Below, one piece after another: positions 21,223-33,025 of a stretch of 64,000 nt of DNA. Numbering within the stretch: position 1 is the stretch's first letter; each line of letters opens with the position of its first letter. The DNA comes from Tridacna crocea (Eukaryota; Mollusca; Bivalvia; Cardiida; Cardiidae), in contig OX031058.1 of NCBI GenBank assembly GCA_943736015.1, positions 20,733,001 to 20,797,000 of the forward strand, read 5' to 3'. The notes below the pieces were generated by a model. The model was not told the DNA's origin. It did no database searches and saw only the letters and a list, made by a program, of their open reading frames with translations. A program made the translations under genes and the position numbers.

Positions 21223-21608
21223 AAGAGAGGGTCATCCAAAGCTTGCGTACATAGGATTGTTTTTTCCTCAACTTGTTTCAAGTGTCAACAGACAAAACTA
21301 TCGTTTTTCCTTTAAAAAAAAGGTAAGATGTTTTTCATTCGTTCTTTCCTCGTTGGAGAATTCCCCTTCCCCTTTAACCGTTATCCTACTAAATAACAAA
21401 AATAGAACGTTCAGTTCGTTAGAATAATCCCAGATATTGCTATTTCAAACTTAAATTTTGGGCAAATTGCATCTCGCTATCGGATAGTGTAGATCCAAGA
21501 TCAGACTGCACTTTCTTTGAAAAATTTCACTTTCTCTGAAAAATCATGAAAACATCGAGATATGCAAGCTTGAGCCATTCTCTGTAAAAGGGGGGACTTA
21601 ATGCGTTT

Positions 21609-21675
21609 GCAAAAAGCATCGGCCAAGGTCAGCCTGCGCAATCCGCACAGGCTGACCTTGGCCAAAACTTTTTGC
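21609..21675. repeat. AGCCTGYGC palindrome (second palindromic family)
   Basis: Arms 21609-21638 and 21644-21675 pair as gcaaaaag, ggccaaggtcagcctgcg and their complements around a 5-nt loop. Partial copies lie at 57606-57645, 58625-58671 and 61661-61703. Confidence 0.7.
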
Positions 21676-21689
21676 AGTTGGTCGATTTT

Positions 21690-22958
21690 CTGCATGTAAA
21701 AGAACCAGTGTAGTTCACGATTCACTCGGTTGTTGGGCAAAATGGGTTTTAAGGGTTCCTAACACAGTGATGACTTCCTTGGTATCATGCATTGCAGAGA
21801 TAATTTAAGCCCTCTTTTTCCAGAAGATGGCTCAATTCTTTTCAACGGTCTTTTTCCCTTGTATCGTCAAAATACGCTATTCTTTAGTGAATTGTTACAA
21901 GTCGACTCATGTTCCAACAGTGGTTCAAAAGGAAATAATTACCTTGGAACTACTGACGAAAAATAGGCCTACCTATCAAAACAATATATATTTCTGTATT
22001 ATGTGATTGCACTCGCTGATAACCTTAATGCACAGACAGCCAAATTTAGTGCGACAAATAGCAAGAAGTACAATATAGTTCGATCTTTGATTGTTTGTTG
22101 ATAGCGTATACAGGGGCCTAAGTAGATTTGTTTGGTGTAGATTAATTTTTTGTCGAAGCTAAATGTGCTGGCTTTTTACCTACATTTTAGCACTGATCAA
22201 TAATAAAAAACATTATCTCCCGCTAGATGGCATTCTACAAATACACATCTATCCAGTATGGACATTCTGGGTACATAAGCAGACTAATTTTTCAGCCGTT
22301 ACTTTTAATTACAAACTAAAATAAACGTTTACTCAATAAAACACTACCTGGTGCGATTCATTCAGTTTTGATCAACTACTAGGTAACCTTTGCACACGGC
22401 CCCAACGTGTTTGGGTTTAGCTTCGGTTTAGGCCCTACTTTTCCCAAGTATCGGGGTATAGGTGATGCGTCATATCATACACGTCAAATCTTCGAAGAAT
22501 ATGACATGCGCAGACAACAATAAAAAAAATGAATAAACAGAAATTTGTGATTGGTCAAAAAAGTATTTTATTGTAAGGGCCCCTGCGGTAAAAATGTAGA
22601 CATTTTTTGTTCTAAGGGACCTTCCTTTTGGGTGACAAATTTATACCGTCTATCTTGTTTAAAGATACTTCGTCTCAGTTTCGGTGTTTTGTAGAAAACG
22701 ACGCGTTATGTATTGTCGTAGCCCTGTCGTCGTCGTCGTGAAACAAATTTTACTTAGTAATGTCTCTCTTATTACTGAAGGTATTTATCACGACTACGGT
22801 GAACGTGTTAATTATCGACGGGAAATTTATACAAAAAATGGCAAAGTGACTATCAAAATACCTTTACAGTTATACCCCTTTTTGTTTCAACACAGGTTTT
22901 TGCGATGAAAATCAAGAACGTGCAGCCGAGCATCGGCATCTATATTTGGTACTCTTGT
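21690..22958. other. Intergenic, nothing recognised
   Basis: AT-rich sequence with a short CGTCGT run near 22725. Open frames are short and unlike any family I know. Confidence 0.35.
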
Positions 22959-23190
22959 TTAACCCTTCACCAAACAATCCCTGGTTATCACGATCCCGGG
23001 AAAGACGGCTTTTGAAAACATTGTGAGAAAAGGAGAAAATGCTGGTTACCACTGAGCATTTTCTCCTTTTCCCACAATGTTTTCTACCTTCCCGAATTGA
23101 ATTTCAATCTTTCATTCACACTTATTCTGTCGTCTGCAAATGCTTTAAATTTGAACTAGTCCAAAGTTTTGTCGTTTGGTAAAGAGCTAA
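22959..23190 (+). mobile_element. Family P MITE, near full length
   Basis: Starts TTAACCCTTCACCAAACAAT and ends ggtaaagagctaa. The palindrome centre carries a 4-nt extension (ggttaccactgagc). Confidence 0.9.
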
Positions 23191-23577
23191 GTAAAATACT
23201 GATACTGTGGAATAATATAGCTTTTCTGGGCGCTTATAATCTGTCGAAAGGTGTAATTTTCGGGTTTGAACACAACTTTATCATTTTTTACTGAGAAAGA
23301 TGTCCATCACGAAGATCTATCGATGAAACATGACAGAAGTCGATGTTTAGAGTTGTTGTTGTTCCCACCTGGCTCGCCATTTTTTAAAGGGACGTTACCA
23401 TATTTCCGCGGTATTCAGTAATACCACCATATAAGAAATATTGTTGATTGAAATACTGGAATATGGATTTATTGTGCAAGACGGGGTAAGAATACACCAT
23501 CAAAAGCTTTAATAAAGCACTTTTAAATTATTTATTACTTTCAAAATCATTTAATATGCTAAAATTTCTAATAATTT

Positions 23578-24129
23578 CTAATAACAGTGGGGGCACTTGA
23601 AGGAACTTCCTCGTCTCAGGACTCTTATTGGAGAACAAAAGGCCAAATGGGTCCAGTGAGAGCAAATCTCACACTGGCCCCAGTTGACAATAATAATATT
23701 TTCACACCCACGTTTTTGGTCTGGGTAAAATTTTTTACATACACAACAAACTTCAGACTCGTCCATTTCTTCATCTGAGGAATCTGAAGTGTCTTCAGTT
23801 GGAAGTGGACCACCTTTTCCTCCACTTACACCAGATGTTGAAGGGATACATGTTTTTTCATTGGTTTTATTTAGTTTTAATTTTGCAATTTGACTTTCTT
23901 TTTTTACAGATAATTCTTGAAGATGCTTCAAGTTAAATTCATTGGACAAATCCCCAGAAACTTTGAAAGGAGGGACAAAGTGTTTTTTTGTTTTTTGAGA
24001 AATAACAGCTGTGATTTTCCTACTTTCTAAGAAACTGCTGATGTCTGATGACGGCTTACCTGATGAAACATTCTTTTCCCTGGTGTCTTCATCTGGAATG
24101 GACTTTTCATAAATGACCGCAGGAGCCAT
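23578..24129 (-). CDS. PHD-like zinc-finger protein, single exon, 183 aa
   Basis: The frame ends in a C4-H-C3-like finger: C-C-V-C at about residue 128, a C-E-x-x-I loop, W-G-Q-C-E-I-C, S-H-W-T-H, F-C, and a terminal K-C-P-H-C-Y. Such PHD-like fingers recognise histone tails, and they also close the C-terminus of many pogo/Tigger-derived transposases in invertebrates. The preceding ~120 residues are basic then acidic (D-T-S-D-S-S-D-E-E-M-D-E-S-E) without a recognised fold. An AATAAA on the same strand lies about 45 nt past the stop (near 23530) and a TATAAAAAG lies ~30 nt upstream of the ATG, so transcription is plausible. I cannot decide between a domesticated gene and the C-terminal remnant of a transposon. 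Confidence 0.6.
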   Translation of the reverse strand: MAPAVIYEKSIPDEDTREKNVSSGKPSSDISSFLESRKITAVISQKTKKHFVPPFKVSGDLSNEFNLKHLQELSVKKESQIAKLKLNKTNEKTCIPSTSGVSGGKGGPLPTEDTSDSSDEEMDESEVCCVCKKFYPDQKRGCENIIIVNWGQCEICSHWTHLAFCSPIRVLRRGSSFKCPHCY

Positions 24130-24338
24130 ATCAACTGATTTAATTTTTTCTTTTTATACCACGAAGTAACTACAGGCAAACATTACTTCGAAATTGCATT
24201 ATTTGACTCTTACTTCTTGACTCTTCTAGTTTCTTATATCTACTTTTTTAGCCGCACAGGGTTATTAATGTTTTGTGAACAATGTAAAATGTGTCATAAT
24301 CTTCACGTACAAAAAGTCATTGAACGGGTATTAACCTT

Positions 24339-24567
24339 TTAACCCTTTACCAAACGATCTCTGGTTTTTACGACTCACATGAAGAAGCCTTCTAAAAGCA
24401 TTGTGGGAAAAGGAGAAAATGCTGGTAACCAGCATTTTCTCCTTTTCCCGAAATATTTTCTCACCTTCTTAAGCCAGGTTTAAATGTTTGAATCGCTTTT
24501 ATTGTGTAGTTTGCAAACGCGTTCAATTTGGACAAGTCTAAATTATTGTCGTTTGGCGAGTAGTTAA
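24339..24567 (+). mobile_element. Family P MITE, full length, both TTAA ends
   Basis: TTAACCCTTTACCAAACGAT at left; right end gtcgtttggcgagtagttaa. The palindrome is intact except near its outer edge. Confidence 0.9.
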
Positions 24568-25344
24568 ATGTGTATCGTTTGAGCGGGCTTCTGCACTTCT
24601 TCCATCACTTCAGTAAAACCATATCGATAGCTCACTTTTTAAGTTAGTTTAAACATATTTTATTGCCATACATATGTATATGTCAACAAAAGCAAAACAT
24701 AAACACAATTTCTAGTACATGGAATGACACATGTACATTGGCAAAGGGGTCTGGCCACAAGTTCTCACAACTTAGATTCGGCCAATCCCCTCCTCCAAGA
24801 ACATGTTTAAGAAACAACAGTCTTAATGGCAGCTGAAAAAAAAATCGAACTTTTCAGTAGTTAGGGATAATAAAGAAAAACAGATAATGAAACATCTGAA
24901 CAGCAAAGACTAATGCACTAGATAAAATAACAGTGATAAAGATTAAATATATATTCTCTTTTTAAGTCTGTTCTAGGTTTCACTTATTAGGATGGGACTC
25001 AAAGTACCTTGACCAAGGATATTCGTAACTAACCAGCGCCAGCATCTGCGATTGAACCCAGAAGTTCAAATTCACAAGTCTACCTAACCTTGTACAAGAC
25101 CAGCACAGAGATGACATACTTTCTTATACTAGCTGACATTCAAATTTTATTCATTTTGGTTTATTTTTAGCAGTAAGTTCTCCTGATTCAGCTTCCTCCC
25201 TGTAAAAATATTTTCCTTTTCACCACATGCTGCCATCCCAGATGAAACAGGTCCCAGTCATCAACAAAAGGAGATGTTATTTTCATAGAACCTCAGGAAG
25301 ATATTTGCCATGGTCAAACGTGACCTTTTGATGAGCAACGGAAA
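24568..25344 (-). other. Possible 3' end of a retroelement or transcript
   Basis: Read on the minus strand, the stretch around 24655-24800 ends ...catatgtatggcaataaaat, a plausible poly(A) signal and end, preceded by agacccctttgcc. This could be the 3' end of a non-LTR element or an untranslated region. No reverse-transcriptase frame is present. Confidence 0.25.
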
Positions 25345-26303
25345 CAAGAGCTTCGCAGAGCGGCGCATATACGCCTGAAGGGTCTTGTCAGTGAAATGAG
25401 TTGCATTGACTGATGTGCCATGAATGAAAAGTAGTTATTCTCCATGATATGTGAAAAATATTAAAGGGCAATAACTAAAGAAATAAGGGTGGCAAAGTTG
25501 CAAATTTTGTGAATTGCTCTAATCCACAAGGTGTTCTATCAGTCTTTGAAGGTCCCAGATCATATCTTTTATATTTTAGAAATTATGACTCAGACGAAAA
25601 TTCAAAGTGAAAAGGGCAATAACTCAAAAGGAAGGATGGCAGTGTTATGATTCTTGTGCAATGCACTTCTTCATAATGTGTTCTATTAGTCTTTGAAGTT
25701 TCAAGATGATGGATTTTGAAGTTTTGAAGTTATGGTCTTTACAAAAATTCAAACTGAAAATTAACAAATGGAAAAAACTCAAATAATAAAGGTGGCAGAG
25801 TTATGATTCATGTGTAGTGCACTTCTCCATAAGGGGTTCTATCATTGTATGAAGTTCCAAGTTAATAGCTTTTATAGTTTAGAGGTTATGGCCTGGACAA
25901 AAATTCAAACTGAAAATTAACAAAGGGCAGTAACTCAAAAAATAACGGTGGCAGAGTTATGGTTCATGTGCACTGCACTTCTCCATAATGTGTTCTATCA
26001 GTGTATGTAGTTTCAAGTTGATATCTTTTATAGTATGAAGTTATAGCCTGAACAAAAATTCAAAGTGAAAAGTTGGTTATTTCAGAAATCAAGGGCAGAT
26101 AATTTTAGAACGCAAACAGCAATCCAAATTCTAAGACCCAGGTGCACAACTAGACATCATGGAGATTCATTGTGGCAAGTTTCAAATAATTCAGATGGAA
26201 ACTGTAGGAGGAGTTGCACACACAAGAAATTGCTAACGGACAGACGGACGGACGGATGGACAACCTAGCGTATAACATAATACGACCCTTCGGGCGTATA
26301 AAA
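25345..26303 (-). repeat. Composite repeat C5, inverted copy
   Basis: Reverse-oriented copy of 10830-12113: the 3' cap (aacaagagcttcgcagag) comes first at 25345, then about five ~156-bp units, then the gacggacggacgg leader and the cgacccttcgggcgtata start at about 26303. Confidence 0.75.
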
Positions 26304-26527
26304 AGAGACACTTAATTTACTAGCTCTGTCTACTGTTGGTGATAATCACAATAAAAAGCCCTCTCAACAAATGAATTTTTATTTTGTAGCATACAATGTT
26401 TTTTTAATAGAAAATTTTTGCCAAACAGGGCGTGAGTCATAAAGATAAATGATAACACACTGACTAAAAGACATCATACTAGCATCCACTCTAAACATTT
26501 ATGTATAGCTACAAAGTAGTAAGATAT

Positions 26528-26696
26528 TTAACTCTTTACAACCAAATTCCGAGTTTTAACAACCCGGCTTGGAAAATCTTCTGAAATCACACGGTTTTCT
26601 TCTGTTTCAGATGCAAACGCTATTATTTTAACCTGTCGTCTGCAAATACTTTCAATTTAGACCAGTCCAATATTTTGTTGTTAAGTAACAAGTTAA
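26528..26696 (+). mobile_element. Family P MITE with the palindrome deleted
   Basis: Both TTAA ends are present (ttaactctttacaacc; aacaagttaa) and the right arm is recognisable (cctgtcgtctgcaaatac). The hairpin region is missing, so the copy is ~60 bp short. Confidence 0.75.
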
Positions 26697-27182
26697 AAGA
26701 GTAATCTTCCTTATCGATTTATAACTGGACTCTTCATACATGTACATGTAAGTATTGTGGGTACTTACTGACTAGTTTGATGGAGATTAGTAGAACTGAT
26801 TTTGCAAAATGGATCCTATTCAATACATCTCTGATTTATAAGCTCTTATCAAATGATTTTGTGTTTCCACAGTATTTCAGTCATACAGCCAGCTCATTCA
26901 TGTACGTCCTGGCATTAACTGCGTCAATCCAAGAAAACATCCAGCGCCAAAATAGACCAATAACTAAACATTTTGACCAAGGTTAGCCTGCATGGACTGT
27001 GGAGCTGACGTGGGTTGATACTTTTCACAGATGCATCATGTTCCCTTTACACAGAGCATGGCCCATTTATCTTCACCTTCATAAATTAAGTCACTTGCAG
27101 CCTCTTAACTGTTAAGAACTCATGCTCTTAGCATTTAACTATTTTCACACAGATTTTCCTGTATATCTCTTTTGATATTTCA
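26697..27182 (-). other. POP5 3' untranslated and downstream region
   Basis: No AATAAA directly follows the POP5 stop. One on the minus strand lies at 26378-26383, about 800 bp past the stop, and may end the transcript. A diverged gttagcctgcatg piece of the second palindromic family lies near 26980. Confidence 0.35.
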
Positions 27183-27304
27183 TCAAGTGTCACTGGCTTG
27201 TTTTGCTTCAACTCTTTCCCGCACAAATCGATCCATCAAATCAAGAGAGCGCTTTGACTTCTGACAGCTGTCTATGATGGCAGTTTTCACTGCCTCTCTT
27301 TCCT
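27183..27304 (-). CDS. POP5: POP5 (RNase P/MRP subunit), exon 5
   Basis: Last coding exon. It opens after cccatttcag in phase 1, encodes E-R-E-A-V-K-T-A-I-I-D-S-C and a basic helical tail, and stops at TGA (27183-27185). The E-R-E-A pattern and length match the C-terminal helix of animal POP5, but the acidic tail of the human protein is replaced by a short basic one ending KQASDT. Confidence 0.85.
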
Positions 27305-27884
27305 CTGAAATGGGAAAACATGGTGAACTCTTTGAATGTCTATGTCATAGCTATAGCTTGTTTTTACAGACAGTATAGATCTGGATCAGACTGCAGAGAA
27401 ACTGCACTACTGTTCCTTTTCAAAAAAAAACTTTCTGCTCTCAATGAAATGAATGTTTTGCTTTTCTAAAACTAAGATACAGGTATTTTTCGCCCAAAAC
27501 TTTGCAATTTTCAGATTGGCTTCCTTTCCTCTTTGAGTTTTCATTAATTGAATCTATATTACAAACACTGTGACTGTTATCTGCTGACTGTGCTTATATC
27601 TATTTAGTTATAAATGGACATGAAGTTTAGGCCTCAGATTTCTCTGGGCCATAGATAAAGTGTAAACAGCAACTCTGCTATGGTTGTTCACAGTGTTATA
27701 AAAAGAGGCTACTTTACATTCTTTGGCACAATACTAAAGTCCATGAGTACTCATCAAGAACGGACCACACTCAACAGCTGAGCCCACAGTAAAGACTAGC
27801 TATGCAGTGCATGAATCCAAATAAATTCAGTATTCTACCAAGACAAGTAAAATAATGTCTTTATGTCACACTTATGTACTGACT

Positions 27885-28112
27885 TTAACCCATTACCACA
27901 AAATCCCTACTTTTGATGCTCCTGGAAAAGAAGCCTTTTGAAAACATTGTGGGAAAAGGAAAAAATGCTGGTAACCAGCATTTTCTCCTTTTCCCACAAT
28001 ACTTTCTAGTCTATCGAAGAAAAATTACACTATTTGAGCACAACGAAATTGTCGTCTGCAAATGCATTCAATTTAGACAAGGCTAAAATTTTGTTGTGTG
28101 GTAAAGGGTTAA
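27885..28112 (+). mobile_element. Family P MITE, full length, in POP5 intron 4
   Basis: TTAACCCATTACCACAAAAT to gtggtaaagggttaa. Both TTAA are present and the palindrome has one substitution. Confidence 0.9.
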
Positions 28113-28935
28113 ACATCAAGTATGTGAGCTATTTCATTTCAAAAAGCAGTTCAAACAAAACAGTTGAAGGACTTCAACCCAATACCAGTCAGTTATCACA
28201 ACTGTCTATTTAAATTTAAGTATTCCAGACTCACACTGAAAAATCGAAGATCTAAACTCGAGCATCTTTCTTAAAAGTCCATCTTTGGAACTCAACAGCG
28301 TCCAATACAAATTTTGTACTAAAGTAATAGTACTATAGCAATTTCACTCAATCTTATCTTGTAGGTATAAAATAAACACTTTTCTAAGTACCAATAAATT
28401 TTCAAACTCAAAATACATGCATCATTATTTGCATGGAATCACATAAAACAGAAAAACAAATCTGTAAGTAGCTAAGTTTTGACATCACACTCAACCTCCG
28501 GTCTTGTCCAATACAAAGTTTTCTGTGACTGCCCAAAGCAATTTTAAGCACCAGAAAACTTACTGCAGCAAAATGTTCTGAATTATAGAATGTATTTTGT
28601 TGGAGTAATTTTTCTGGTGTTTATGTATGCTTCAAGCAGCGAAGGAAACTTTATTTCATGCAATACCAAAGACATGCACCAGGAAAGGTACAACATTACG
28701 AATTCTTTTCATTAAATACTTACAAGTAACATCAACAAAACATTGCATTCAATGACAATATTATTCCAAATGGTATGACATTAAAACAAATACACAAACT
28801 GGTATAGTGGGTAGTAACTTCTTTTTATCGCTGGTGGATGAACACTGTAACATAGCTACTATTACGATAACCGGTAATCAAAAATTAGAAATCAACCAAA
28901 GAGTAGTTCAAACTGGCAACAAAATCTTACCATAT
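28113..28935. other. POP5 intron 4, nothing recognised
   Basis: AT-rich unique-looking intron sequence between two MITEs. Confidence 0.4.
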
Positions 28936-29164
28936 TTAACTCTATACCAAATAACAAAGTTTTAGACTGATCAAAATTGAAAGCATTTTCAGATGACAAA
29001 ATGAATGTGACTAAATAATTGAAATTTATTTTAAAAGGGAAGAAAACATTGTGGGAAAAGGAGAAAATGCTGGTTACCAGCATTTTCTCCTTTTTCCCAC
29101 CATGTTTTCAAAAGGCCTCTTTCACAGGGGTGTTAAAAGTCCAGATTGTGTAGTCAAGAGTTTA
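28936..29164 (-). mobile_element. Family P MITE, near full length
   Basis: Starts TTAACTCTATACCAAATAAC; right end tagtcaagagttta. Palindrome nearly perfect with centre ggttacc. In POP5 intron 4, antisense to the copy at 27885. Confidence 0.85.
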
Positions 29165-29454
29165 GACCATACATAGCGCTGTATAGATCAGATTTTTCTT
29201 CCTCATGTCCGATTTTATCAGCAAATTACATGTTTGAGCGAGAAAATGTGTATGATAAAAGCCAACACATGGAATTCCCAAGATATCTACAGATAGTGCT
29301 GCCTTCTCCATCTTCATAGGCTTATGCTTATAAGATATGCTTATCAAAGGTCTCATAATATTATTACAGATTGGCAAAATATATGAAAGTATTTACACAG
29401 ATTTTTTTTTTAATGACAACTGGAAAATAACTGCCAGGTACTTTATAATCTTAC

Positions 29455-29538
29455 CTTGATTTGTACATTTTCCGAGCATCTCTGTTAGTCTGTTCTTGTA
29501 AAAGGTGATTAAAAACTTTTTGCATGATCTTATCGTGC
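29455..29538 (-). CDS. POP5: POP5 exon 4
   Basis: An 84-bp exon with acceptor ctcttcag and donor GTAAGA, entering in phase 1 and leaving in phase 1. It encodes G-T-I-R-S-C-K-K-F-L-I-T-F-Y, almost the human G-T-I-R-T-C-Q-K-F-L-I segment, the best single proof of POP5 identity. Confidence 0.9.
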
Positions 29539-29637
29539 CTGAAGAGAATAATCAATGATCAAAGAACCTGTAAGTCAATTGGGTAAACAAAAAATGTTTA
29601 TGGTAAAATCTCCATCATAACTACGAAAAAGTGTCTT

Positions 29638-29864
29638 TTAACCCTTTACCACACCATCCCAAAATATAGTGACCCAAGAGATGAAAACTTTGAAAACATT
29701 TTGGGAAATGGAGAAAATACTGGAAATCAGCATTTTCTCCTTTTCCCAGAATGTTTTCTACCCTATAAAAGACAAGATACATCATCTGAGTCACACCTAA
29801 ACTATCATTTGTAAATGCTTTCAATATTGACAAGTCTACATTTTTGTCATTTGGTAAAGACTCG
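29638..29864 (+). mobile_element. Family P MITE 100 bp from POP5 exon 4
   Basis: Starts TTAACCCTTTACCACACCAT; right end tgtcatttggtaaagactcg with TTAA lost. The palindrome has a few mismatches. In POP5 intron 3. Confidence 0.8.
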
Positions 29865-31299
29865 GTCTCATGAAGAATTGCCAATTCGATAGTAAAAACT
29901 CAACATCTTCTTGGGTTATAAATAAGACAACATTCTTTTGAAATCTTGCAAAAAAGACACTGTTTTTGAGTTTAAAATATGCATGTGCCGCAACAAGTTG
30001 AAATTTCTTAGAATAGTTCATCTATTTTCAAAGCCATTAAGTAGGCAGATAACATTGCTGAAAAGTGTTTTCTTTTGTATTTACTTGCTTTGTAATGGAT
30101 TAAAGTACATTAATAAAAAAACAAACATTGATCGTCTTCATTACATTTTTACATAAAAAATGAGGCAAACTACAAATTAAATAACCTGAAATTCATTAGG
30201 TATAAATAACTTTTTTTTACAAAACTTGGCCTATATAGAATTGAAAATGTGGACAAATCAAAATATTTGTAAGTAAACAAATTTCGCCCCTTAAGAAATG
30301 TTCTGCTTGTCTCTGTCCATGTGTTAAAATTTTACCTCTGGTTGATAGCAAGTGACTATAAATGAATATTTAGGGTAGCAGTGGTTGAAAAAAGAGCAAA
30401 GAACAGTTACTTTCCCTGGGGATAGGGTATCATAGATTAGGTCTTGTAAATGATAAAATAAAATTACCTGGAAAAGCAAATTGTTGGTTTGGTATGCAGT
30501 TAAAAAGTAGCATTATTTGAATGGTACTGATATACTTTCTAATACTGAATCAATGCATGGTAGTAGATAAAGCTACGACATTATAGACCCACCAATTTAT
30601 ATTCATACATGTACTCAGGACTCGTAGATTAGGAATTCATTTTCAATTGAAGGATTCAAGTTTTAGGTTCTCTTCATGCTCATATCTGTGATAAGTTGAG
30701 CTCAAAAAGATACTTTTCATTGAAGAATGACTATTTTTGAACATTAATGGCTAATATTACTAGAATTTAATGATATTTTGTGACACCAAAAATTATTGTT
30801 GTATAAAATATGGACTTGTAGATTATATTTGATTTGGAGACATTTTAAAAAGCAACATCAAAAATCACAACGCAAATCCTAGTCAATATATTTTACATTA
30901 ATATGTGATATGAGCCCATACATCTTGTAAGTAAGTCTTGGTTGCTGTTTTTTTAAAAATCATGAGCCTTTAGGATGGGAATTTGTCATGGCGACATCAC
31001 ATTTTCATAGACTAAGGCAGACAGAATCAATATTATTTTTGATCCAATGTGAACATTTTAAAATTGAAACATCCTTGAAATATCATCAATTGACTATACT
31101 TATAGCCGAGCATAATTTTAAGGCAAATGGAAGGTGTTAAACATTCTGGAGAATCTTAAATCACTGCAACGTTAATTGGCAAATCTTCGTGAGACTGAGT
31201 CTAAAGCGTTAAATGTTAACTTTTTGTGAGAAAACAAAAGTTTGAAATCTAAAAAAAGCTATCAGTGTTTGAAAATGTAAAATAAAACATCACTAAAAT
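29865..31299. other. POP5 intron 3, nothing recognised
   Basis: About 1.4 kb of AT-rich sequence; open frames are short and have no splice support. Confidence 0.4.
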
Positions 31300-31437
31300 A
31301 AAGGGATCTGTTTTTGGATAGAAAACAATGCAGTAAAAGATAAAAAATATCTGATAACCAATATTTTTTCCTCTTTCAAAAATATTTTCTCAAGTTTTCA
31401 TCTCAGGGGCATTCAAACAAGGAATTTTTTGGTTAAG
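31300..31437 (-). mobile_element. Family P MITE, diverged fragment
   Basis: gatagaaaacaatgcagtaa, a weak gataacc centre and caggggcattcaaacaagga before gttaa mark the inner and right parts; the left arm is gone. Confidence 0.45.
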
Positions 31438-31678
31438 ACATACTTTTGTATTTAATCTGATTAATGCATAATCAGCCTTAGCCGCAATCATTATAAACAA
31501 GAGCACTGCATGCAAATGCCAACGCTTGGCTGCAAGTGCTGGATTTCCAATAAAATTCTAGGATAAAAAGGGACATAACTGTGTCAAAAATGTTCTGATG
31601 GTTATCTGCCCTTGTAGTATCAGTTCCCCTTTTGACCACAATGCCAGCGCTATGACAATAACTTGTCATTTTTGTTAA

Positions 31679-32832
31679 AACAAAAGGGCCAAGACGGACC
31701 TGAAATCACTCACCTGAGTCTATTGACCAAACATGAACCATTTTCAATCAAGTTTTCCAGTGACCTAGTTTTTTATCAGACATTACCCATTATCAAACAC
31801 TTTTGAGATACCAATAAGACAAACATTCTGACCAAGTTTCATGAGTATTGGACTGAAAATGTGGCCTCTACAGCGTACAAAAAGTTTTTCTATGATTTGA
31901 CCAAGTGACCTAGTTTTGGACCCAACAATTACGCATTATCATACTCTTTTGAGACATCACCAAAACAAATATTCTGATTAAGTTTGAAGAGTATCAGGCA
32001 GAAAATGTGGCCTCTAGAGTGTACACAAGGTTTTTCTAATATTTGACCCAGTGACCTAGTTTTTGACTCCACATGGCTCATTTTCAAACTCATTCAAGGT
32101 ATCACCAATATAAATACTATAAACAAGTTTCAGGAGTATCATTTATGAAAATGTGTCCTCCAGAGCATACACAAGGTTTTTAAAACATTTGACCTATTGA
32201 CCTAGTTTTTGATCCAACATGACCCATTTTCAAATTTGACCAAGATATTATCAAGGCAAACATTCTGACCAATTTTCAAGAGTGTTGGACTGAATATGTG
32301 GCATCCAGAGCATTTACAATGTTTTTCTAAGATTTGATCTGGTAACCTAGTTTTTGAGCCAACATGACCCAATTTCAAACTCGTCCGAGATATCATTAAG
32401 ACAAACATTCTGATCAACTTTCAAGAGTTTTGGACTGAAAATGTGGCCTCTAGAGCGTACAAAAGGTTTTTTAAAAGATTTGACCTGGTGACCTAGTTTT
32501 TTACCCAAAATTACCCATTTTCAAACTCATCCAGGATATCATTAAGACAAAAATTCTGACCAACTTTCAAGTGTTTTGGACTGAAAATGTGGCCTCTAGA
32601 GCGTACACAAGATTTTTCTAAGATTTGACCTAGTGACCTAGCTTTTGACCCAACATGACCCATTTTCAAACTTGTTTGAGATATCATCGAGGTAAACATT
32701 TTGACCAAGTTTCATGAGTATCGCACTGAAAATGTGGCCTCTAGAGCGTACACAAGGTTTTTCTAACGGACGATGGACACAGCAGTATCACAATAGCTCA
32801 CTCTGAGCACTTTGTGCTCAGGTGAGCTAAAA
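31679..32832 (-). repeat. Composite repeat C4, complete
   Basis: On the minus strand it starts tagctcacctgagcacaaag (about 32832), has about seven units of ~145 bp (gacctagtgacctag near 32481 and 32626), and ends caggtgagtgatttcagg, then TTGGCCC with a T run (about 31679). In POP5 intron 3. It gives complete ends for the C4 family. Confidence 0.75.
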
Positions 32833-33025
32833 ACAGCAGAGCTAAATATGATGTATGTGTATTTCTAGCAAAGAAAGCTGTGATTAAATCATGTTAATCT
32901 ATGAATACCTGAATTACTTGAAATATGGTATACCAATAGCAAGGTAATATTCTGCTAAGACCATATTTGGACATTTAGTTATTATGTTGTTTGGTTGCTA
33001 ATGAAATTTGCTTGAAATTCTATCC

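Noticed and set aside
22720..22745. CGTCGTCGT run as a coding trinucleotide repeat
   Set aside because: Too short, and the surrounding frame has no coding features.
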